64,000 nucleotides of DNA from Branchiostoma floridae (GCF_000003815.2 NC_049989.1:15501219-15565218), one strand, 5' to 3'. Positions 1-12,330 are shown, numbered from the stretch's first letter. The notes: generated by a model not told the origin, from the sequence alone. A program made the numbers and translations.

Positions 1-375
1 NNNNNNNNNNNNNNNNNNNNNNNNNNNNNNNNNNNNNNNNNNNNNNNNNNNNNNNNNNNNNNNNNNNNNNNNNNNNNNNNNNNNNNNNNNNNNNNNNNNN
101 NNNNNNNNNNNNNNNNNNNNNNNNNNNNNNNNNNNNNNNNNNNNNNNNNNNNNNNNNNNNNNNNNNNNNNNNNNNNNNNNNNNNNNNNNNNNNNNNNNNN
201 NNNNNNNNNNNNNNNNNNNNNNNNNNNNNNNNNNNNNNNNNNNNNNNNNNNNNNNNNNNNNNNNNNNNNNNNNNNNNNNNNNNNNNNNNNNNNNNNNNNN
301 NNNNNNNNNNNNNNNNNNNNNNNNNNNNNNNNNNNNNNNNNNNNNNNNNNNNNNNNNNNNNNNNNNNNNNNNNNN
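1..375. other. Assembly gap (N run)
   Basis: All bases are N, so nothing can be read. Upstream exons of the receptor gene could lie here or further left. Confidence 1.
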
Positions 376-1128
376 GGATGGTACCTAGGCAGGCTTAAGC
401 AAATTAACATCTACCAGAATCTCACGCCTGTATCGGTTGGCATTTTCTGCGCGTAAATGCGTGGGAAAATGACTCATGGACACATTACACCCAAGTACAG
501 CACAAGAAGCGTGCAAATGGTTGTACAAATGTTGCCGATTCGCCACGACTTAAGCTTCCGAACTTTTAAGTTTTACTCCCAACACACTCGAACATCAAGG
601 ATAAGGTGACTGTAATGAGACCATAACCATAGCTGTTATGCTTGTGCGTGAGACTTTTGCGCATTTGGAAATAGATCATATCTTTTAAGTGGAGAAGATA
701 TGATGCGAGTTTTAAGGTGCCACGTAGGAGGCCACTACGAAGATAGTAAAATGTACAGTTACACTCATAAAGAGCTGTTTTATGATGCGTTACCCATTGA
801 CAACAAGAACGCTAAACTGCCGTAGAGGTGTGTTAAGAATTGTCTGAAGCCGGTATACGTATCTCACTTGACTGTGCCTGCTAGCGACAAGAAATTTTGC
901 AAACGTTGCAAATTTTCGATAAATTTTTCCATATAGTGACATTGATGTGCGTATGATTTGCACATGATGCCCAGATGGGCAGTTTGTCATTAAGGAAATG
1001 GCAACTAGTGATGAAACCAAGTTAATGTTCTGTTCACTTTTTTAAAACTCATTTGCCTAATGGCATAAGCTGTTGAAAAATTGCTGCGATGGTGCACTGA
1101 CAGCTCTTGCCTTTTGCACACCGCATAC
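376..1128. other. Non-coding stretch, no recognised feature
   Basis: AT-rich sequence with only short open frames lacking family motifs or splice context. I see no gene or clear repeat border in it. Confidence 0.5.
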
Positions 1129-1632
1129 TAGGCCACAGCAAGTAGATTTTATGGATGAAATCCTATGCAGGGTGCAAAAATAATGAGATAGCGCGAAAAA
1201 AAACAAGATGCTTAAAACAAGATGGCTAGATTTTAAATTTAAACACCATAAACGTCGTAACAATATTTGAAGTGACAAAACGTGGCATCACAACTAACAA
1301 GGGATACATTTCTGTATGAAAGAAGTAAACTAGTAAAAATTGATACTAGTGTAGTACACTGGTATCGCTTGCCAAGTTGGCAACTACATGTACATTCATG
1401 ACTTCCGTGTTGGTTACGTATATACAGTATTACAGCTATCCAACTATTTCACTTCTGCAACTATAGCCATGGCTACCTCCCTAGTGTCACTTCTACAAGT
1501 ATAATCATTAGGCTGCAACACAACATGATTGCCCATTTTGGTCAATCTGAAGAGGAATTTTTTTCTGAAATCAGGCGAAAATTAATGAGCGCGTTGATAA
1601 GTCATCCATAAGATTTACTTGCTGTGGCCTAA
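1129..1632. mobile_element. Short inverted-repeat DNA element, family A (CCACAGCAAGTA ends)
   Basis: The left end reads TAGGCCACAGCAAGTA and runs on to TTTTATGGATGA. The right end is its inverse, ending in TTGCTGTGGCCTAA. The arms are about 30 bp with a few mismatches and the element is about 504 bp with no transposase. Its interior (AAGTTGGCAACTAC, TGGCTACCTCCCTAG) recurs in the copies near 9.7, 33.8, 36.9 and 52.6 kb, which makes this a non-autonomous family. Superfamily not assigned. Confidence 0.7.
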
Positions 1633-3287
1633 GTTAAAAGCTCGTAGTTTTGTGAGTTTAGGTGCGTCACCGTGTTGTGGGGACCGGAAGTACTTTACGG
1701 ACGTATAACCGGTATGACAAACTGTCGTCATCTTGAAAGACAAGTTAGGCCATGTTGCTTTGATTATATGGATGACTTCCACGCGCTCATCAATTTTCGG
1801 CCGTTCCCAAAAATTTAAAGAGTTTTCAAACATGCTTTAACTCATACAAAGCAGCTGCAAAAAGAGCAAATATATCACGTGGAGGAAAATGTTTATATCG
1901 TAAAACATATACTAATTTCAGCGCCAATTTCAACGTCAAAGAAGGAGATGTGAAAACAAAGAATAAAGAATCTATTGTTAGGTATTCAATACTCTGTATT
2001 CAGTCATTTGTTCAACCTTCCAGACCATATAGATTTCATAATTAAGGCAACTTTTTTGGCCAAACCTTTTTATTCACACGCTCGCATCAGTTTTTTGGTT
2101 CCCGTAGGATGTCATCCATATAATCAAATCAACATAGCCTAACAGCTAATGCACGCTAATGGCACCTGCCACGTCTGTTAGAGGAAGATTGGCAAACCTG
2201 GGTCCTGCTGGTGTTGCGCCAAATTTCTGCTCCACCTGATTTCTGCTCCTTGTTGCCGCTCGTGTGCGTGGGGTTAGGGGTAAGGGTTAGGGTTAGGCTG
2301 TAATTGGACAAGGAATATAGGTGTACGCTCCGCAAAGAGACCACTCCTACCAAATTCCACCCATTTGCTTTTTCAATAAAATCCCCCTCACTCCACGTAA
2401 TTCCCTCGGGTATACTGGAAACCTCCTAAAAGTGAAGGACCAAACATTTGGCAGAGGCTTGAATGGGTTGTTTGCATCGCCGCTTTCATGAATTGAGTCC
2501 CACGTGATAGACATGTTATAGACCTTGGCATTTAGATCATGTCCGACACATTTTTACGAGTAAGACCTTGGCCTTCCGCCCGCAAAACAAGGAAGCTTTT
2601 CTCTCCCCTAGTGATATAAGACTGTCCAGGCGGTCCGTGTTGTCTATATGGACGCCTACGTGTTCATTTGATTTACAGGCCCGAGTGCGCTGTAGGGCTT
2701 TCATTAAAGGTCCATTCAGTGGAATTATTCCGTGCCATCCAATTGAATCGTCGCATGGAAAGCTACAACGAAGATAGTATTTTTGTCAGGATGTACCCAA
2801 AATGAGCTATTTATATGAAGATAGATACCATGCGCTGCTAAAACTTTTAGCTCACTGCTTCAATTTGCTGGGCAGTTCTAAGGTGAAGGTGAGTGTATTC
2901 GGGGGGGGGGGGGGGCAACTTTTTCTGCATGACGTAAGTGTTTGTACCGTTCTTTTCGTGTTAAGCTTTGAAAGGCACTGTTCAAATTAGGCAATATGGC
3001 GCCGACGGGCATAGTCTGTCGGCTAAATTTTAAATGAGTACAAAATGGCCACAAACTGGCGCGAGAAGATGAACAATCTTTTATCACAGCTGCAAATGTC
3101 GTTTTGCGGAATTTTCAATCTTTAGACATTGGCTAAACGCAGCGATTCTCGGAAAAGTTCCGGCCATTGTGTTTGGATCATCTGGGCCTCATACCTAAAT
3201 GCGTCAATGCGACCGCAATCGACAGTTGGTGCAATTTTCTACCGCAATTCGGCGCAGTTCAGTGAAATACTCACTTGAAGTGCCTGA
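1633..3287. other. Non-coding stretch with repeat fragments
   Basis: Around 2040-2140 there is one end of the family B inverted-repeat element (GATGTCATCCATATAATC then ATCAACATAGCCT). A run of 15 G lies at 2901-2915. Otherwise I see nothing gene-like. Confidence 0.5.
2271..2297 (+). repeat. Interstitial telomere-like TTAGGG repeat
   Basis: Four to five imperfect copies of GGGTTA/GGGGTA in a row. TTAGGG is the telomere unit of most animals, so this is a short interstitial tract, not a chromosome end. Confidence 0.7.
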
Positions 3288-3547
3288 AGGTTATCTCACT
3301 TCACTTGGGGCACCGGTGCGGCACTGCGGGGTTCGAAAGATTACTCAACGAATTTCAGTGATAAAGAACGAATCTCCTTACGGTTTGTGTATTTTTTTTT
3401 GTCTTCTAAGTCATACTTTTTATACGTATTACGTATTACGCAATCTCTAAATTATAAATAGAAATCGGCGAAAATAAAACAACAATGCGGCAGTGAACGA
3501 ACCCCGCAGTACCGCACCGGTGCCGCAAGTGCAGTGAGATACCACCG
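3288..3547. mobile_element. MITE of the AGGTGGTATCTCACTGCA family
   Basis: Arms of about 50 bp (TATCTCACTTCACTTGGGGC at the left; the inverse, ending in GAGATACCACCG, at the right) enclose an AT-rich core of about 150 bp. Other copies lie at 24021, 29273, 57298 and 59797. Better-kept copies are flanked by TTA/TAA, as expected for PIF/Harbinger-type insertion. Non-autonomous. Confidence 0.8.
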
Positions 3548-3884
3548 TAAGCGATCATAAATGCAACTCCATCAACTTTTGTCGTATTCTGTCATTACCA
3601 CCGTAATTGCAACAAGCTGGCTTGCAATGACGGCATGTGGTACATGGTCCCTTGAAACCCCTGCAACGTGCTTTAGAAAAAGACCACAATCACACCGTGC
3701 ACCCAATGCTTAACCACGTGACTCAGTAGGCATTTTGCTGACGCGAGTTGTTGCCAATTAGACATACAAGGACACAAGAATTATACAAAATGGTGCATTA
3801 ATGCCGAACCTGCCCTATGGTTTACAACACAGCAAGGGTAAAATGCGCCCATAACAGACAATCTACACGGAATTATTTTTAAAA

Positions 3885-5450
3885 ATGGTGATCAAACGCA
3901 ACGGGAGAGAGAAAAGGTTATAATTATTTTGTACTACATGTAACACTCACAACTTTTACTCAATTAACCATAACTTATGTCGTGACCGACAAGTTTTATA
4001 ATGATGTTTCCAGAGGAGTAGACCAATTACCATTACGATCTGTTTCTTCGTGAAATTATATAAATGATGATCAAACACAACGGGAGAGAGAAAAGGTGAT
4101 AATTATTTTTTACAGACGTCTACCCCGACAACTTTTACTCAATTAACCATAACTTATGTCGTGACCAGCGAGTTTTATAACGATGTTTCTAAAGCGGGGC
4201 GCCAGTTACAATCACAAAAGGTTAGCATCAAGTTGCTCAATCTTGTGTAACCTTGCGTTCTGTTTGTCATTAAAAGTTTCATGCTGCTCCCTGTGTAGCC
4301 AAGAAAGTTTTCTTTTTGCATGCAGAGTTTCAGAAATAATTACGATCTTTATGATCTTTGACATGTACTTTAATCTAAATGAGTGTTTATTTAACGAAAT
4401 CATAAAAATAATGATCAAACACAGCGGGAAAAAGAAACTGTGATATTCATTTTTACTTACTCCTACAAATTTCACTCAAATAACCATAACTTATGTCGTG
4501 ACCAACAAGTTTTATAATGATGTTTCTAAAGGGGAACACCAATTATCATTAGGCTTGGTTTCTTCATGAAATCATAAAAATAATTATCAAACACAACAGG
4601 AGAGAGAAAAGGTAATAATAATCTTATACTAGCTCCGTCAACTTTTACGCAATTTACCAGAACGTACGTCGTGACGAACAAGTCTTATAATGATGTTTTC
4701 ACACGGGTACACTAATGACCATTACGGTCAAATCGTCATGAAATTATAAGAATAAGGATCAAATACACTATGAGAGAGAAAATGTGATAATAATATTCAC
4801 CGACTTTGTCACCTTTAAGTCAATTTACCAGAACGTACGTCGTTACCGACAAGTTTAAAATGATGTTTTCAAAGGGGTACACCAATTACCATTACGGTCG
4901 AATCGTCATGAAATTATGAAAATAATGATCAAATACATAGAAAAGGTGATAATCACTTTCAATGACTTCGACACGACGTCAGTATACAAGAACTTATGTC
5001 GTGACTAACAAGTTCTATCCATAGGGGCACACCAATTACAATCACGATAGGTTAGCAACAAATTGGTCAATTTGGTGTAATCTTGTGTTCTGTCAATCAT
5101 TAAAAGTTTCTGACTGCTCGCTGTGTAGCCGAGAAAGTTTGCCTTTTGCATGAAAATTTTGAGAAATGATTATGATCTTTATCATTACATGTACTTTAAT
5201 CTGAATGGGTATTCATTTAATGAAATCATAAGAATAATGATCAAACACAACGGAAGAGAGAAAAGGTGACAATCAGTTTGTACTACATGTAGCACTCATC
5301 ATTTTTACGCCATTTACCAGAAATGTTTTATAATGATGAGGTACACCAATTACCATTAGGATTGGGTTCTTCATGAAATCATAAAAATAATGATCAAACA
5401 TAACGTGAGAGAGAAAAGATGATATTCATTTTACTTACTCCTACAATTGA
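3885..5450 (+). repeat. Tandem array, monomer about 172 bp, with higher-order units
   Basis: The motif GATCAAACACAACGGGAGAG recurs, with changes, near 3893, 4070, 4414, 4584, 4757, 4927, 5238 and 5391, mostly 168-177 bp apart. Each unit also carries AACTTATGTCGTGACC and GTTTTATAATGATG. Two units (starting near 4200 and 5030) share an extra block (GGTTAGCAtCAA, CATTAAAAGTTTC, GTGTAGCC) that the others lack, which gives a longer repeat period of about 830 bp. Confidence 0.85.
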
Positions 5451-6067
5451 TTGCATGTTGACTAGGTTGTCAATTCTGGTTATATTCCCATTTTACGTCA
5501 TCACACGTATACGACGTGCATCAGAGTTAGCGAAAACCTTTCAACCCAAGCCAATTACTCAACGTTTTACTCCCTAAAAAAGCCACTGAAGCGTGTTGAT
5601 TGCATCTGAACTCGTGGCTTCTTGCGGTAATTTCAGAGCGTCAACATGAGAGAAGGGTTTTATAATGAGAAGAACTTGTTATTGTTGAACATGGCGGCAA
5701 ACATGTCCACCCATGCTGCGAACCATGAACACATTACGATAATGCATCAAGGCAAGGTCACTAAAAAGCTCATTGGAACTTCAATTAAGCAGTCACAACG
5801 TGCAAAACGTGTTGTATAAGAACAAAGTTCATGGGAATTACATGAAAAAACTTCTGTCTGGAAAAAACATGTTTAATTCACGAACACCGGTTAATAGAGA
5901 ACTTTAACAGCCAATTCGCAGAAGCATGCATCTGAACAACCAAGGGGAGTTCGATCGACCGCGTCCATTAGGTAGCTGAAGTGGATACAGAGAACTGGTC
6001 GGATCGAATCTCTTTCCTGTATGAGCACACTCAAGGTTCTCCTCAGTTACCCAACCCTAGTCCAATG
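5451..6067. other. Non-coding stretch, no recognised feature
   Basis: AT-rich sequence between the tandem array and the next MITE. No coding or repeat feature could be supported. Confidence 0.4.
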
Positions 6068-6314
6068 TACCCCCTTTCCACTAGGACGGCGCTCTCGCCG
6101 CGCTCTCTCTGCGACCTACAATATGACACATCGTTCAAGGAATTGTATCGAAAATAAACGAATCTTGTTACACTTTGTGTGTTTTCTTGTCTTCTCAATC
6201 ACACTTTTACGTTTTGTATGACATACCCAGTGTGAAAGCGACGGGTTCACATATCTTATTTAGGTCGCAGTGAGAGCGCAGCACGATCGCCAGCCTAGTG
6301 GAAAGGGGGCCTTA
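6068..6314. mobile_element. MITE with CCCCCTTTCCACTAGG ends
   Basis: The left arm CCCCCTTTCCACTAGGACGG and its inverse on the right (CCTAGTGGAAAGGGGGCCTTA) extend for about 60 bp with mismatches. The interior (GAATCTTGTTACACTTTGTG, TTTTCTTGTCTTCT) resembles the core of the AGGTGGTATC MITE family although the ends differ. Non-autonomous. Confidence 0.75.
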
Positions 6315-6620
6315 CTACTTTCTTACATTTTAAAAAACTTGGAATCCTAAGCCGGTCGTTTCCACAGCTACTTCATCGAGAATAGTTCGTTGATGTTTCT
6401 TTGTTGCCTGCCACAAACTGAAGGGGGGGGGGGGCATGATGAAGTCCATGCATACCAGCTTGAAAATTTTGCTTCTCTCATTCTGGTCCTTGGTTAAACT
6501 GACAAAGAATCCATAGTCACTACATCCAACTACGGATGCATAGGCTACATGTGACAGCTGTATTTACACCTTCGTATTTCAATCATTTTTTTTCTTAAAA
6601 CAATTGACTTGATTGAAGTT

Positions 6621-6870
6621 AGGGATGTCCCTGTAGCTAAACTAGTAGCAGCCTCACAGTTGAGCTCCTGGTTCCGATTAGTTGGTTACCGGGAGACCCA
6701 TGTTCAACCCTGGATAGGGCATCTCGTTGGGGGTTGTACCTGTCTTTCGGAAGGAACTTGATATTAGAGTCCCGTGTTCGAGGAGGTGCCTAGAGCAGGT
6801 TAACGACCCCTGTCTGTCAAAAACGTACCCTGTTACTGAAACGGCAAGGGTACACGCTGCCCTATGTTCG
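6621..6870 (+). mobile_element. SINE copy, tRNA-derived (CCCTGTAGCTCAACTGGTAG head)
   Basis: The head GGGATGTCCCTGTAGCTaAACTaGTAGCAGCC carries an A-box-like block, and a B-box-like GTTCAACCC follows. The tail has CTTTCGGAAGGAAC and GAGGAGGTGCCT. The same consensus occurs at 32055 (with CTCAACTGG intact) and as a fragment at 12026. It cannot fold as a working tRNA. Confidence 0.7.
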
Positions 6871-7658
6871 CTAAAAGTGTCTGACTGACCGAACGAACGA
6901 AGATTGCATTTATCAGCTTGTTCAACCGAGCCATCAAGGGATGGGGGGAAGAAGTGGGATGCAATCAGGCTCACTCAATTTTCCGCTCACCCAAACAAGA
7001 CCCTTCTAATCACGTCTGCGGCTGGTTCGGCACCTCTCTAAGGTTCCCCGCGCTGCAACATCCCTAATTGAAGGAGGCACAGGTCGAAAGGAAAATTACA
7101 GAGCAAAGACACAATTTGCAGTCAACAGAAAGACCTTGTGGTGATCGAGGCGTGTAAAAGATGACCATTCATCAAGACTGATTGAAATTTCACCGACTTA
7201 GCAAGAAAGTCAGATGCTGCGTTTTACTTGCTCGGTGTCCTTGAGATGCGATTACGTTCTGGTAGAGGACTGGCATTGAGAAAAGCCCTGCTCCAACAGT
7301 GTTAGCTTCAGTTGCGGGGCCTTTAAATCAGTCTAGTGTTAACATAAAAACAAGTTTGCGCCAAGTTCTCTAACTTTGGTATACTTTTAGATGTATGCAA
7401 TGGCCACAAATATAATGTTTATGTTTCATGATGGCAACTGCTTACCAAAACTTATTTGTCATTTGTAACATGTCATAGGTTAAAGATTAAAAAAAAAGAT
7501 ATACCACGAAGTTGGTTCCTTTGAAAGCTAGCATTTGTTCCTCAATTACAAGGTCGTAGCTAGCATATGCGAAGATAAGACATGATAGTGTTGCACGCCT
7601 TAAGAAAACAATCCAATTGGTGGTGCATTTCTTATGTTTGTTCGTATTTTCTTGTATG
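6871..7658. other. Non-coding stretch, no recognised feature
   Basis: Short open frames only. I see no family motif or clear repeat border. Confidence 0.4.
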
Positions 7659-8720
7659 TACGAGGGTTGATCAATAAGTTCTCGTCCTCACCGAGAAATA
7701 ATAAGCACAACTCAGATTTTGAGGCACAACTTCATACAGTCAAACCTGTATTAGGGGCCACCTCTACAGAGGGACCACCTGTCCATAGTGGCCACTTTTT
7801 GTCGGTCCCTTGGGTATTTTATCTACAAGTTACCACCTCTATACAGAGGCCACCTGTCTATAGTGGCCAAATTTGTCCGGTCCCTTGAGTGGCCGCTATA
7901 GACAGGTTTGACTGTAGTATAAAGCCTTTTATCAATATCCTCCAAATTTCAAATCATTGGAGTCATTACTTTTCAGGCATTCGTTTTTTTCTAAATTAGA
8001 AGGTAAGTGGCGAGAAAAAGAAGGGTGAAGTGTGATCAGACAATTCGACCCGCAAATCTCAGGTTGCAGATGTATTGTCCACCTTTTTTTCGTTTTCCCT
8101 TATCTAACGTTACTGGGTGTCGCCTGCAACGTAATGATCACAATAATTTGAATTTTGGTACACATTTATATAAGAATTTATACATGTACGTGGGTTTTCA
8201 ATAAGTCCTCGGCTGTACCGAGAAATAACAAGCACAGCTCAGATTTTGAAGCATAGATGTCAAGTAGAAAGTCTTATATAAATATGTACCAAAATGGAAA
8301 TTATTGTGCTCATTACTTTGCAGGCGACACCCAGTAATGTTAGGTAAGGGAGAACGAAAAATGGGACAATTGACCTGACCTGAGGTGTGCGATCGAACTT
8401 GCGCTGCTGGAAGTCAGACACCCAATTCTTATTGCTTCAGATAGGAAGAGAATCATTATCAAACATTTTGACAATGTCTTTTGTTAATTTACGGCACGGG
8501 GAGCTCGACCCACACATGTCTGATTACAATTCACACCACTTTTTTCTCGCCACTTACCTTCTGATTTGCAAAAAACGAATGCCTGTAAAGTAATGACTGC
8601 ATTGATTTGAAATTTGAAGGATATTGATAAAAGGCTCTATACTATGAAGTTGTGCCATAAAATTTGAGTTGTGCTTATTATTTCTTGGTGAGGCCGAGAA
8701 CTTATTGATCAACCCTTGTA
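7659..8720. mobile_element. Mariner-like non-autonomous element with about 80-bp inverted ends
   Basis: The left end TACGAGGGTTGATCAATAAG and the right end CTTATTGATCAACCCTTGTA are inverse copies, and similarity continues for about 80 bp (AATAAGCACAACTCAGATTT). TA borders and the GATCAATAAGTTC end recall Tc1/mariner elements. No transposase with a DDE/D motif is readable. A partial internal repeat of the end lies near 8185-8260. A second small element is inserted at 7737. Related copies: 20193 and about 40945. Confidence 0.75.
7737..7914. mobile_element. Small pogo/Tigger-like MITE nested in the 7659-8720 element
   Basis: The ends are CAGTCAAACCTGTATTAGGG and its inverse ACAGGTTTGACTG, flanked by TA on both sides (7735-7736, 7915-7916). 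GGCCACCTCTACAGAGG blocks repeat inside. TA target duplication with CAGTCAAACCT ends is typical of pogo-type Tc1/mariner relatives. Confidence 0.8.
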
Positions 8721-8958
8721 AATCCACCATGTTAACCGCACCTCATGTCGCAACACTCCAGGTAAACTGAAGAGTAAAAGCTGCACATATCCGGACAGAT
8801 CTTTTTACCGGGATGGACCCCTACTGTTATCGAGTAGTGTGTTGGTCTCTTAATTTCTTAAAAAAGACACAATGGCACACACTAACCTCCCCACATTCAC
8901 GAACGAACAGAAATCCACTTTTCTCCTAAATTGTAGAACCGACATATTGAAAAACATC

Positions 8959-9215
8959 ACCGGTGGCAAAGTGGGTAGAGTGTTCGCCTTGCATACGGTA
9001 GATCGTGACTTCGATCCTCGGTCGAGTCATACCAAAGACTTTAAAAATGCTACTTTCTCTGCTTAGCACTAATGAGGAAGAGTAGCACACATCACTACCT
9101 GGGTACTAGCCCCTGCTGTAGTTATTGCACAAATGTGTGGCCCAGGGGCTACAGAAATGGAGATGGGCGACTTCTCTAAGCATCTGTTACAGATGTACTG
9201 CACATTACAGACAAC
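8959..9215 (+). mobile_element. SINE with tRNA-Ala-like head
   Basis: The head GGTGGCAAAGTGGGTAGAG (A box) with CTTGCATAC at the anticodon position and CTTCGATCCTCGG (B box) is followed by a body with CATACCAAAGACTTTAAAAA and ACAAATGTGTGGCCCAGGGG. A second copy lies at 60394. The anticodon region suggests descent from tRNA-Ala; that is an inference. Confidence 0.7.
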
Positions 9216-9267
9216 AAAACACAAAATGGGCCAGAAAAAACTAAACAACATTGCCTTGTGCATAATC

Positions 9268-9521
9268 ATTGGCATAAACATTGATTTTTCGTTTCAGCAA
9301 ACAGCCCGGTCGTGCCCCGGGTAGAAAATGCGACCTAGGTCTACGCCAGTCACCATCTTGACATACTTAAGTTGGTTGGTTTCTTGTGATAACACTTATT
9401 GGCATAAACTTTAATTTTTCGTTTCCGCAAACAGCCCGGTCGTGCCCCGGGTAGAAAATGTGACCTAGGTCTAAGACAGCCACCATCTTGACATACTTAA
9501 GTTGGTTTCCTGTGATAACAG
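9268..9521 (+). repeat. Direct tandem duplication, 130-bp unit
   Basis: Two copies (9268-9397 and 9398-9521) share ATTGGCATAAAC, AACAGCCCGGTCGTGCCCCG and CATCTTGACATACTTAAGTT with few differences. Confidence 0.85.
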
Positions 9522-9712
9522 TATTTTTTCTTGCACATGTACCGAAGCTGAGCTCTTCAAGAGGAGATCTCCTAAGTGCTAGTGTCCTGTCCTGTCCTCC
9601 GGCAAGGTTTAAGGAGATTTCCGCACTCAGCTAACCTTAGCTTCCATGAACGAACGCACACTCCAGGCAAATCACTGCATAATCTCAAGCTTGGAAAACC
9701 TCCAACTTGTAC

Positions 9713-10281
9713 TAAGGCCACAGCAAGTTAATTTTGTGGATGACATTAATTTTTGCCTGAATTCAGAAAAAAAAAGATTTCAGAAATAAAAGATTTTATT
9801 TTCATTTTAGGAGATGTTCAACTTGACGAGAAAGTGCCAAAATGGATGACATAAATTTTTGCCTGAATTCAGAAAAAAACAAGATTTTATTTTCATTTTT
9901 CATTTTTGGAGATGTTCAACATGACGAGAAAGTACCAAAATGGAACAATTTTTTGTGTGTTAGCCATGGTGTTAGGGAGGTAGAAGTGAAGCTAGGTGGA
10001 TAGTTGTAAAAGCGGCAAAAATATGGAAGTCAGGAGGGCAGTTGCCAACTTGGAAGGTGATACCAGTCTACCACACTACTTCACTTTTACTTCACTTCTT
10101 GAATACAGGAATGCCTGACTTGTTGGCTGTACTACCGCGTTTGTCAATTCAATTTCTTAGTTGTCTATTTTGAAAATTTAGCAATTCTTTTTGTATTACC
10201 CATCTTGTTTTTTTTTTTTTGCCCTGTCTCATTAATTTTGAAGGCCGAGGATGTCATCCATAATTTTTTTCTGGGGCCTAA
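9713..10281. mobile_element. Family A inverted-repeat element, second copy
   Basis: The left end TAAGGCCACAGCAAGTTAAT and a degraded right end (GATGTCATCCATAATTTTTT then GGGGCCTAA). A stretch near the left end (GATGACATTAATTTTTGCCT) is duplicated at about 110 bp. The interior shares AAGTTGGCAACT-type blocks with the other copies. Confidence 0.65.
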
Positions 10282-11329
10282 TCATATCATGGCACGACAT
10301 TTAAAGTTGCTGGTTGTATGTACGTAGTTTGCAATGAGAATAATTAGTGAGAACTATCATTGCTCTCACCATATCGTTGATCAAGCATCTAAACTTACCT
10401 TAAAAAGTTCAAAAGTTAGAATCAAACCTAAGTTGATTGGTAAAGATGTACGTTCATGATGGATTCCCCGAAAGGATGCCCCAAAGCGCCTATCCATCAA
10501 AATCATCCCAACATCTTGCTTCATCATTACGTACATGGGATAACAAGTTGATCCTTATATGAACCTTTCGAAAGAGGAAGAGAAGAAGAATCTTGATGTG
10601 ATCGATTGTCAAGATTACTTCATGTATTCTAGCTTTTCCTTCGGGCATCTGGGCAGCTAGATTGCTATCGTCCAGAGTACCATCAGTTGATAGTTTGAGG
10701 GCAACTTTTCCATCTTTGTCGGAATGTCAGAATTATGACGTAAAAAGGTCAGATTTTGGTACCTACCGTGGGGCAACATGGTCATCCGAGGTTTCTGAGT
10801 TTTAGATTTGATGGATCGAAGAAAAGTGATCTCAAACCAGTTAAGCTCAATGAAGAGCCATTCTTCCACTGGTATGACAGAGAAGACAGATGCTATGTAC
10901 AGTAATGATCAATGAAAATTCCCCAAACTCTTTTCGACAAGCACAATGAACAGTGTACCGCGACATACGTCCCGACCAAAGGACTGCAACCCGCGGGCGT
11001 ACCTTTCAAATGAGTGACACTGCCGGGAAGCGAATTCCCACCATCTAGGTCCAGAGACATGGTCGCTAAACACTAGACAAAGCACCCTACGGTTGTCTGA
11101 CAGTTTCTGACGGCTGAGATACTCGTAATAACTCAATGACCTGTCAAATGGAGGAAGGCTGGCACAGTATTAACTACCAAAGCGAAAAATGGGTGGATGT
11201 ATATCTAAACTCAAACCACGATGTTGATGATTGAATACAATCAAAGATATATGCTGTGCAACCAACCTAAAGACGGCAACAATATGACCGAATAAAATAA
11301 ACGGGGAATGGTGTTTACAAGGGGTGTTT
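10282..11329. other. Unassigned stretch; open frame on the minus strand at 10909-11136
   Basis: The minus frame 10909-11136 (75 codons) has a fairly even composition and a possible donor (GAAAG before GTACGC), but no family could be recognised and no matching neighbour exon was seen. The rest shows no feature. Confidence 0.25.
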
Positions 11330-11740
11330 TTTTTTTGCTTGTTGGACCGGCCCGAAAAAAAAAACGGACCTGAAAAAACATAAGAGGACCAGATCTTGGA
11401 CCGATTAGACAATGAACAGATTATATTAGTAGACGTTTACACGTTTTCGGGGTTACCGGTCCAATAAAATAAGACGAGCGAAGTAGAGTAGAGTTCGTAG
11501 TCATTTCTTTCTACCAAGTGTCTACAGTCAAACGTAGGGTTTTTTGCATGAAGATATGATTTTAATAAAACGCCAATGGGAGTCGGATACTCCACCAAAC
11601 AGAACGGGGCGAAATGGACCATTCTTTGAGTATCGACCATTTCCAACTTTTCACAGACGATCAGGTCCAGGTTCAGGTCCGGACCTAGGCCCAATCCTCT
11701 GAACCTGAACCTGGATTTTATGTACCGTACCCACCCCTAG
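11330..11740 (-). mobile_element. GGTACC/GGTCC-type element, 5'-truncated copy
   Basis: The right end reads TGTACCGTACCCACCCCTAG, the inverse of the left end at 13281. GGTCCAGGTTCAGGTCCGGA lies next to it and GTTGGACCGGCCCG near the other side. The far terminus is not intact. Confidence 0.6.
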
Positions 11741-12025
11741 TGTTTACCTGATCCTACATGGAAACAAGATTTGTTTTATGCACAGGCAAAACTTTCTTAT
11801 ATATGGAACACAAGGTTCTCAACAAGCCTTTTAAGATTCCCCTTGAGTATCATGAAGACTGGACACAATCTCGACTCAGATTGGCAATTCCCAAGATAAA
11901 TTGCTTCATTCTGCTGGAAGAAGCAGTCCTTATGAGATACAATCAATACATTATTCTACATGATTCCACCACCTTAATGAAAGCCTCATTGTCGTTCTTT
12001 GGACAGGGGTGTGTCGTGGATGGGA

Positions 12026-12330
12026 GGGATGTCCCTGTAGCTCAATTGGTTTTTATCGTTTATCGTTCTTTTCTTTCTATTTGCTTTTTGGACAGACGAG
12101 GACAATATGGCACTGCATTCTAGTTACAATAACTTATATTAAAAGTGCGATATACACAGTACAGACAGAAGGTAAAGTCAGTCTTTTCCTTTTACCTCTC
12201 CGAGTCAGGTACCAATTTTTACACCTGTACTGGTGTATCAACGCGCCACACGGCTGTAATGAAAGCAACTTTCTGCCATGGGACCCAACTGTCATTTTTT
12301 GCACGCAGCCATTAAGTAAGTGTGAGGGAA
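12026..12330. mobile_element. SINE fragments
   Basis: GGGATGTCCCTGTAGCTCAATTGG at 12026 matches the head of the 6621 SINE, cut short after about 30 bp. From about 12100 a minus-strand piece of the family also seen at 41470 follows (ATATGGCACTGCATTC, AGAAGGTAAAG, GGTACCAATTTTTACACC). Confidence 0.55.
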
